DNA of 64,000 bases from Pseudobdellovibrionaceae bacterium. Lineage in GTDB: Bacteria; Bdellovibrionota; Bdellovibrionia; Bdellovibrionales; UBA1609. The stretch is from NCBI GenBank assembly GCA_023898385.1, contig CP060220.1, positions 3,162,001 through 3,226,000 on the forward strand. Reading direction: 5' to 3'. The first letter of the stretch is position 1; every line of letters begins with the position of its first letter. Made by a program: the position numbers and the translations under genes. Below the pieces are notes generated by a model. It was not told where the DNA came from. It was given only the letters and a program-made list of their open reading frames with translations, and did not search any database. Below are positions 58,416-64,000 of the stretch, piece after piece.

Positions 58416-58643
58416 ATGGGAAAAAAAGTCACAACAACAGTGTACATCACAGAAGATCAGCAGCGGGCGTTGCGTTTGCTGCATGATCGATCAAAAGTGC
58501 CTGTTGCAGAATACATTCGTCAGGGCATTGATTTGATCTTAAATAAATATCAAGATTTACTTCCTGGGCAAATGGAGTTTGGTGCGCTTCCCAATGGGCA
58601 AAAACCCGATGCTTTAACAATTGAGGAGCTTCGGACTCCGTAG
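58416..58643 (+). CDS. Ribbon-helix-helix (CopG-like) protein
   Basis: 75 residues from the ATG at 58416. A GTG at 58395 is the alternative. An RHH domain occupies the first 50 residues: KKVTTTVYITEDQQRALRLL, then VPVAEYIRQGIDLILNKY. A short tail follows (LPGQMEFGALPNGQKPDAL). No toxin gene is adjacent. It lies 20 bp after metK and 8 bp before lepA, so it is in the same transcript and may be a regulator of that operon. Confidence 0.8.
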   Translation: MGKKVTTTVYITEDQQRALRLLHDRSKVPVAEYIRQGIDLILNKYQDLLPGQMEFGALPNGQKPDALTIEELRTP

Positions 58644-58651
58644 AGCCTAAA

Positions 58652-60463
58652 ATGGAAACAAAATTCATTCGAAATTTCTCAATCATTGCCCACATCGATC
58701 ATGGCAAGTCCACTTTGGCCGATGGCTTGCTGTCATTTACCGGGGCCCTGTCTGAGCGTGAAGAAAAAAAGCAGTTCTTAGACAACATGGAGTTAGAGCG
58801 GGAAAGAGGCATTACAATTAAGGCCCAGACCGTTCGTCTTAACTATAAAGCCAAAGATGGCCAAACCTATGAGTTAAACCTCATTGACACCCCAGGCCAC
58901 GTGGATTTTGCCTATGAAGTGTCGAGGTCTTTGGCCGCCTGTGAAGGGGCTCTCTTGGTTGTGGATGCGGCACAAGGGGTTGAAGCGCAGACATTGGCTA
59001 ATGTGTATTTGGCATTGGATCATGACCTTGAAATCATTCCGGTGATTAATAAAATAGATCTGCCGTCAGCGGACCCTGAGGGTGTGAGAAAGCAAATCGA
59101 AGACGCCATCGGACTTGATGCTTCAGAAGCCATTTTGGCCAGCGCAAAAGAGCGTAAGGGCATTGACGAAATTCTGGAGACCTTAATAAAAAAGGTGCCT
59201 CCCCCGGCAGATAACTCCGGCGCCCCCTTGCGCGCGCTGATATTTGATTCTTGGTTTGATAGTTATCAAGGAGTGGTCATCCTTTGTCGGGTAGTGGATG
59301 GGTCACTCCGAGTGGGCGAAAGAATTCAATTTATGGATTCTGGGCAACAGTATGAGGTGTTGAAATTGGGGGCGTTCACGCCCTTTCCGGATACTTTAAA
59401 AGAATTGACCACGGGCGAGGTGGGTTTTGTTATTTGTGGGGTTAAAGACATTCGCGATGTGCGAGTTGGCGATACTATAACTCATGCAAAGACCACCACC
59501 ACGCGCCCGGCCAGTGAGCCTTTGGCGGGTTTCAAACGGGTCAAGCCCATGGTGTTTTCTGGGATATTCCCAGTGGTTTCGGCGGATTTTGAAAACTTAA
59601 AAGATGCCTTAGAGAAGCTGGTATTGAATGATTCCAGTTTAACTTTTGAACCTGAAAAATCAGCGGCATTGGGGTTTGGTTTTCGCTGCGGATTTTTAGG
59701 GCTTTTGCATATGGAGATTGTGCAGGAGCGGTTAGAGCGTGAATTTGGACTGGATTTAATCTCCACCGCCCCGTCTGTGGTTTATCGAGTTCATATGAAG
59801 TCGGGTGAACAAAAAGAACTGGAAAACCCAGCCGATTTACCAGACCTCACTTTGGTGGAGTCTCTAGAAGAGCCCTATGTGAAGCTCACCTTGCACACGC
59901 CATCAGAATATATCGGAAACATTATTAAACTTTGCGAAGACCGGCGGGGCCAACAAGTGGGCATGGATTACATCACGGATAGCAAAGTGATTATTGAATA
60001 TAAACTACCGCTCAATGAAATGGTGATGGATTTTTATGATCGCTTAAAATCCATTTCTAAGGGTTATGCCTCGATGGAGTACGAGGTTGTAGGGTATGAA
60101 CCCGCAAACCTAGTGAAGCTGGATATTTTGTTAAATAGTGAACCCGTTGACGCCCTCTCTATTATTGTACATCGCACAAAGGCCGAGTACCGCGGCCGGC
60201 AGCTGACTAAAAAACTAAAAGAACTCATACCCCGACAACAGTACCAGGTGGCCATTCAGGCGGCCATTGGGTCAAAAATTGTGGCTCGAGAAACCTTAGG
60301 AGCGCTGCGAAAAGATGTGACCGCAAAGTGTTATGGGGGTGATATTACTCGAAAGCGCAAACTTCTTGAAAAGCAAAAAGAAGGTAAAAAGCGAATGAAG
60401 CAAGTGGGTCAGGTGAATGTGCCTCAAGAGGCGTTCTTGGCTATTTTGAAGGTGGAGGATTAG
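58652..60463 (+). CDS. lepA: Elongation factor 4 (LepA)
   Basis: A ribosome back-translocating GTPase of 603 residues. The GTPase domain has AHIDHGKSTLADGLL, the switch segment ERERGITIKAQTV, DTPGHVDFAYEVSRSL and NKIDLPSADP. LepA-specific C-terminal features include the C-terminal domain segments KCYGGDITRKRKLLEKQKEG and RMKQVGQVNVPQEAFLAIL. It precedes the signal peptidase genes by one base, the classic lepA-lepB neighbourhood. Confidence 0.97.
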   Translation: METKFIRNFSIIAHIDHGKSTLADGLLSFTGALSEREEKKQFLDNMELERERGITIKAQTVRLNYKAKDGQTYELNLIDTPGHVDFAYEVSRSLAACEGALLVVDAAQGVEAQTLANVYLALDHDLEIIPVINKIDLPSADPEGVRKQIEDAIGLDASEAILASAKERKGIDEILETLIKKVPPPADNSGAPLRALIFDSWFDSYQGVVILCRVVDGSLRVGERIQFMDSGQQYEVLKLGAFTPFPDTLKELTTGEVGFVICGVKDIRDVRVGDTITHAKTTTTRPASEPLAGFKRVKPMVFSGIFPVVSADFENLKDALEKLVLNDSSLTFEPEKSAALGFGFRCGFLGLLHMEIVQERLEREFGLDLISTAPSVVYRVHMKSGEQKELENPADLPDLTLVESLEEPYVKLTLHTPSEYIGNIIKLCEDRRGQQVGMDYITDSKVIIEYKLPLNEMVMDFYDRLKSISKGYASMEYEVVGYEPANLVKLDILLNSEPVDALSIIVHRTKAEYRGRQLTKKLKELIPRQQYQVAIQAAIGSKIVARETLGALRKDVTAKCYGGDITRKRKLLEKQKEGKKRMKQVGQVNVPQEAFLAILKVED

Positions 60464-60464
60464 G

Positions 60465-61205
60465 TTGAAATTCGATCGAAAATTCTGGACTGAGGGAATG
60501 GGGTCATTTGTTGTTGCAATTGGTATAGCATTGACCATTCGTTGGGGGTTGATGGAGGCCTATGTTATTCCATCAGGCAGTATGTTGCCATCATTGCTGG
60601 TTCACGATCACATATTTGTGAATAAATTGGTTTACGGGCTGCGCGTTCCATTCACTGAAAAATGGATGGCTAAATTCAACGAGCCTGAGCGGGGTGAGGT
60701 GGTCGTATTTAAAAACCCTGAGAATAAAGACATATTTTTTATTAAACGGGTGATAGGTTTGCCCGGCGATAAGGTGTTCTATGAAAACGGTCATCTTTAC
60801 GTCAATGACAAACTTGTGGATCGGACAGTGCCAGATCAGCTCGCCAGTGATTTTGATTGGCTCAGGGATTCCGATTTTCGCGGCGAGGGGCCGGATGGTC
60901 TTTCGCAGTTCAGTCATTGGCAGGAGAGCCTTGGTGAGAACACCTACAGCGTCTTGTTGCGCAAAGGCCGCCGGGGTATTTTTGGTCCCTATGAAGTGCC
61001 ACCAGATCATTTCTTTGTGATGGGAGACAATAGAGACAACTCCAGAGACAGTCGCGTTTGGGGGTTCTTGCCCCGTGAAAATTTGGTGGGTCGAGCCATG
61101 TTTGTTTGGTTAAGTTGTGAGGATACTTTGCCGAAGATCACCTTTCTTTGTGATCCCACCACCATCAGATGGGGTCGGTTTTTTCACTCAGTTCACAATA
61201 ATTGA
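60465..61205 (+). CDS. lepB: Signal peptidase I, first of three
   Basis: Removes signal peptides at the outer face of the inner membrane. 246 residues from a TTG. One N-terminal membrane helix (about 14-33) leads to the catalytic Ser in YVIPSGSMLPSLL (about Ser41-Ser43). The general-base Lys is in FFIKRVIGLPGDKV. Box E is GDNRDNSRDSRVWGFLP. A large insert (about 120-170) lies between. All catalytic residues are present. The next signal peptidase gene begins 8 bp after its stop. Confidence 0.95.
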   Translation: MKFDRKFWTEGMGSFVVAIGIALTIRWGLMEAYVIPSGSMLPSLLVHDHIFVNKLVYGLRVPFTEKWMAKFNEPERGEVVVFKNPENKDIFFIKRVIGLPGDKVFYENGHLYVNDKLVDRTVPDQLASDFDWLRDSDFRGEGPDGLSQFSHWQESLGENTYSVLLRKGRRGIFGPYEVPPDHFFVMGDNRDNSRDSRVWGFLPRENLVGRAMFVWLSCEDTLPKITFLCDPTTIRWGRFFHSVHNN

Positions 61206-61213
61206 GGTGGCTG

Positions 61214-61954
61214 TTGAGCGCTCAAGAAAAGAAAAAGTGGCACGAAGGGATGGGCTCCTTTTTGGGGGCTCTACTGCTTTTGTTGGGTGTGCGCTGGGCA
61301 TTGTTTGAGCCCTTTGTGATTCCGTCTGGGAGCATGATTCCCACGTTGTTGATCAACGATCACATTGTCATCAGTAAATACAGCTATGGTTTGCGCATCC
61401 CCTTTACGAAAAAATGGGTGCTTGATTTTGGTGGACCCGGTCGGGGTGATGTGGTGGTTTTTCACTCAGTGGAACAAGATGATGTGTTTATGATCAAAAG
61501 AGTGGTTGGCTTGCCGGGTGATCAGATTGAGTATGATTCCAGTGGAAAGCTTTTCGTCAATGGGGAGCCGGTTTTACAGCGAGAAATGACCAGAGAGCAG
61601 CTCGTCGGCCGGGGCTACTATCCTGCCACGGACGGTGATCTAGAAGGTGATCCTAATGGCCTGCAATTTTTTGAAGAGCAACTGGATGAATCTCTGCACA
61701 CGACTTTGTTGCGTCCCGATGGCTGGCATATGACCCAACCTTCTGTAGTTGTACCGAACGGGCAGTATTTCTTTATGGGTGATAATCGCGATAATAGTCG
61801 AGACAGTCGCTATTGGGGGTTTGTGCCGAAAGAGAACCTTGTGGGAAAGGCCCTGAATGTGTGGTTGAGTTGCGAGAGAACTCTACCCTTGGTGTCGTTT
61901 ATATGCGACCCTTTAAAGCTGAGATGGAATCGGTTTTTTCACCCGATCAAATAG
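61214..61954 (+). CDS. Signal peptidase I, second of three
   Basis: 246 residues from the TTG at 61214, which has GAGGTGG three bases upstream. A longer open frame overlaps the previous gene. The layout matches the first copy: membrane helix (GALLLLLGVRWALFEP), catalytic FVIPSGSMIPTLL, base Lys in FMIKRVVGLPGDQI, and GDNRDNSRDSRYWGFVP. The two share the KWHEGMGS/FWTEGMGS lead-in, so they look like a local duplication. The insert differs in sequence, so substrate preference may differ. Confidence 0.93.
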   Translation: MSAQEKKKWHEGMGSFLGALLLLLGVRWALFEPFVIPSGSMIPTLLINDHIVISKYSYGLRIPFTKKWVLDFGGPGRGDVVVFHSVEQDDVFMIKRVVGLPGDQIEYDSSGKLFVNGEPVLQREMTREQLVGRGYYPATDGDLEGDPNGLQFFEEQLDESLHTTLLRPDGWHMTQPSVVVPNGQYFFMGDNRDNSRDSRYWGFVPKENLVGKALNVWLSCERTLPLVSFICDPLKLRWNRFFHPIK

Positions 61955-61963
61955 AGAGACAAC

Positions 61964-62713
61964 ATGACCCAAGTGGAACCACGAAGTGAAGAGCGCCATC
62001 GAGCCGAGAGCGTTCGATTGGGTGTAAAGCAAGTTCTGCGTGACTATGCTGAGGCCCTGGTTTTAGCTGTGGTCTTGGCTTTGGTTGTGCGCCTGTTTGT
62101 GATTTCTGCCTATAGTGTACCCACGTCTTCTATGGATCCCTCGCTAAAGGCAGGTGATTTTGTGTTTGCCTATAAGTTGTCTTATGGTTTGAGGTTGCCT
62201 TTTTGGCCAGGCAAAAAGGTCGGACAAAAGCTTCCGGAGCGAGGCGATGTGGTAGTCTTTAAGTGTTCTCGGCAGGCTCAGAGTCAGTACTGCGTGAAGC
62301 GCGTTGTCGGGTTGCCTGGGGACCGGGTGCAAATCCATAAAAAGCGCCTGCTGTTGAATGGCAAATATGCCACTTACAGTCAGCATGAGTTGGGAGGGGC
62401 TGCGGGAAATTTGGCAAAGAGGCCTGCAGGCGTGCTCTACGAAAACATTGCTGGTTCACAGCATTTAATTAAAATCACAAAGGCAGGCGATAAAGACCAG
62501 TTTGGTCCCTACGTGGTGCCGCCCGATCATGTTTTTGTCTTAGGAGATAATCGAGATTCCACTGAAGATTCTAGAGACTGGGGGGCGATCCCTGTGAAAG
62601 ATGTCGAGGCCAGAGTCTTATTTGTTTGGATGTCCCTAGACTGGTCGGGTCATAAAGAGGGGCAGCGGTTGCCTCGCGTCAGGTGGAATCGATTATTTAC
62701 GGGGCCTCACTGA
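61964..62713 (+). CDS. Signal peptidase I, third of three
   Basis: 249 residues, 9 bp after the previous gene. It is more diverged: the membrane helix is ALVLAVVLALVVRLFV, the catalytic segment is YSVPTSSMDPSLKAGDFV, the base Lys is in YCVKRVVGLPGDRV and the end motif is GDNRDSTEDSRDWGAIP. The nucleophile context is PTSSM instead of PSGSM. All key residues remain. The N-terminal 27 residues are charged, suggesting a longer cytoplasmic tail. Confidence 0.93.
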   Translation: MTQVEPRSEERHRAESVRLGVKQVLRDYAEALVLAVVLALVVRLFVISAYSVPTSSMDPSLKAGDFVFAYKLSYGLRLPFWPGKKVGQKLPERGDVVVFKCSRQAQSQYCVKRVVGLPGDRVQIHKKRLLLNGKYATYSQHELGGAAGNLAKRPAGVLYENIAGSQHLIKITKAGDKDQFGPYVVPPDHVFVLGDNRDSTEDSRDWGAIPVKDVEARVLFVWMSLDWSGHKEGQRLPRVRWNRLFTGPH

Positions 62714-62757
62714 CATCCCATTGACTCAACTCATGGGCTTGTTTATGTTTCTTAGTC

Positions 62758-63699
62758 ATGTCAATCCGCGGTCGATCACTTATTCATATAGACGATTTAG
62801 AATTAAGTCAGTTCCAGCAGCTGAACTCAAGAGCCCAATACTTCAAACGAGAGTTTTTGGAAAACAAAACCATTGATCACTTGATTCTGGGTCGAAATGT
62901 TCGGCAAGAAGTGATGGTGCAAGTGTATTTTGAGCCAAGCACTCGCACTCGAGTGAGCTTTGAAATGGCTGCCAAACGGTTGGGCGTGCGAAGTATCTTG
63001 GTGGGTGCCGATGGTAGTACCAGCGTTTCCAAAGGTGAAACATTTCAGGATACTTTAGAAAACGTGGCCGCCATGTTGCCTGATTTAATGGTGGTTCGAT
63101 ACAGCGGTGAGCCTGAAATCACTGAGGTGATGCGCACTCTTCCCTTTCCGGTTATCAGTGGCGGCAGTGGTATCAACAGTCACCCCACCCAGGCCCTTGT
63201 GGATGCGTTTACCATTAAAGAGCATTTTGGAATGGTAGAGGGCCGAAAGGTTTTGATCGTGGGTGACGTGGTCCATAGCCGCGTGGCCAGCTCCAACTTG
63301 AGTTTATTGTCTCGGTTGGGTGCTGAAATTGCGATCACTGGCCCGGAGTCAATGATTCCCAGTGAAGGCGATTGGGCGGATGTGAAGAAATTTGAAACTC
63401 TGCGCGCCGGCCTTGAGTGGTGCGATGTGTGTATGTGTTTGCGAATTCAAAAAGAGCGGCATGCGGCCAATTTCGGCGTGTCTCACGATGATTACAAAAC
63501 TAGCTTTTTACTAGATCGATCAGGTCTTGAAATTCTCGGTAATCGAGGAATAGTTATGCATCCAGGTCCAGTAGTGAGGGATGTGGACATCGCATCTGAT
63601 GTCCTTAGTGATCCTCGCTCAAAGGTCCGCACTCAGGTGACAAACGGGGTGTTCATTCGAGCAGCATTATTGTCGGCAATTCTTGGTATAGAGGTTTAG
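62758..63699 (+). CDS. pyrB: Aspartate carbamoyltransferase catalytic subunit
   Basis: The committed step of pyrimidine synthesis. 313 residues with the carbamoyl phosphate loop YFEPSTRTRVSFEMA, the mobile-loop segment DGSTSVSKGETFQDTLEN, INSHPTQALVDAFTI and the C-terminal HPGPVVRDVDI. It lies 45 bp after the third signal peptidase gene and 3 bp before carA, so a pyrimidine operon starts here. pyrG is elsewhere (33964). Confidence 0.96.
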   Translation: MSIRGRSLIHIDDLELSQFQQLNSRAQYFKREFLENKTIDHLILGRNVRQEVMVQVYFEPSTRTRVSFEMAAKRLGVRSILVGADGSTSVSKGETFQDTLENVAAMLPDLMVVRYSGEPEITEVMRTLPFPVISGGSGINSHPTQALVDAFTIKEHFGMVEGRKVLIVGDVVHSRVASSNLSLLSRLGAEIAITGPESMIPSEGDWADVKKFETLRAGLEWCDVCMCLRIQKERHAANFGVSHDDYKTSFLLDRSGLEILGNRGIVMHPGPVVRDVDIASDVLSDPRSKVRTQVTNGVFIRAALLSAILGIEV

Positions 63700-63702
63700 G
63701 CC

Positions 63703-64000
63703 ATGAGTGCCCGAGCTTTTTTGGTACTTGAAGGCGGCCAGATCTTTGAAGGCCGTTGGAAGGGTGGCAAAGAGCGGGCAGGAGAAGTGGTTTTTAACAC
63801 AAGCCATAGCGGCTATGAAGAGATGGCCACCGACCCGTCTTATTATAATCAAATTTTGGTGACCACCGCTCCCATGCAGGGAAATTACGGAATCAGCGAC
63901 GATGTTTGGGAGTCTCGAAAAATTTGGATCAATGGTTTTGTGGCACTTGAGATTCAATCTTCTGCTCGCAGTAGTGATTGGCTATCCCGCCTTGATGAAA
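63703..64000 (+). CDS. carA: Carbamoyl-phosphate synthase small subunit, 3' end cut by window
   Basis: The first 99 residues are present, running off the right edge. ALVLEGG-type start (ARAFLVLEGGQIFEGRW), then EVVFNTSHSGYEEMATDPSY and PMQGNYGIS match the N-terminal domain of CarA, which delivers ammonia from glutamine to CarB. The glutaminase domain lies beyond the window. The gene starts 3 bp after the pyrB stop, so carbamoyl phosphate and its consumer are co-expressed. Confidence 0.93.
   Translation, partial: MSARAFLVLEGGQIFEGRWKGGKERAGEVVFNTSHSGYEEMATDPSYYNQILVTTAPMQGNYGISDDVWESRKIWINGFVALEIQSSARSSDWLSRLDE

Overview
The window looks like a chromosome segment from a Gram-negative predatory or predatory-like bacterium of the Bdellovibrionota (Bdellovibrio relatives). 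This rests on gene content. A diguanylate cyclase with a threonine-rich tail, an FHA domain and a GGEEF domain (DgcB type) sits just upstream of an RpoE-like sigma factor. A Myxococcus/Bdellovibrio-type Glt/Agl envelope motor cluster is present, along with two L,D-transpeptidases, many lipoproteins and a full LPS export block. Base composition is moderate, coding density is high, and GTG/TTG starts are common. No rRNA, tRNA, CRISPR array or transposase gene was seen.

Layout. 1-5.1 kb: the N-terminal part of a PIN-PhoH protein with an apparent signal peptide, a Fic protein behind a five-half-site operator, and secreted or lipoprotein genes including a ChaN-like one. 5.7-9.2 kb: pgi, dgcB, an ECF sigma factor and a small overlapping partner. 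9.2-11.8 kb (minus): TonB-like protein, outer-membrane barrel and DUF2265-type aminopeptidase lipoprotein. 11.9-18.6 kb: PilZ protein, full-length PIN-PhoH, cupredoxin-like protein, CpaF ATPase, a HATPase-domain protein and enolase. 19-25.5 kb: BrnT/BrnA-like pair, Uup, an FtsB/DivIC-like protein, a cold-shock protein, an HTH protein and polA. 26-32.4 kb: two divergent L,D-transpeptidases around a giant hairpin, a BamE/SmpA-like lipoprotein, a FliL-like protein and an FHA/sigma-54 activator. 32.6-36.7 kb: engB-kdsB-pyrG-kdsD. 36.8-48.5 kb: two outer-membrane barrels, three TPR proteins, an FHA-TonB hybrid and AglR/Q/S-type motor proteins. A GYF-GYF-PilZ protein converges on it. 49.4-53.2 kb: LptC-LptA fusion, lptB, rpoN, second giant hairpin copy, ogt. 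53.3-57 kb: an unusual prepilin, hpf and a sigma-70 family protein with a signal peptide. 57.2-64 kb: metK, an RHH protein, lepA, three tandem signal peptidases, pyrB and carA (cut by the window).

Main unexplained structure. Three long foldback elements (27567-27792, 37594-37873, 52521-52748) share a nearly invariant centre. Its strictly conserved part is 46 nt in all three copies, and it is 72 nt in two of them. The inverted arms are perfect or nearly perfect within a copy but differ between copies. All three lie between genes. They behave like a structured, possibly mobile, repeat family that I cannot assign to a known class.

Other unusual points are nucleic-acid-related proteins with Sec-type N termini (a sigma factor and a PIN-PhoH protein), the LptC-LptA fusion, three adjacent type I signal peptidases, and a GYF-GYF-PilZ protein next to the motor genes. 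Cyclic-di-GMP (one cyclase, two PilZ proteins) and FHA domains (three proteins) recur through the window.
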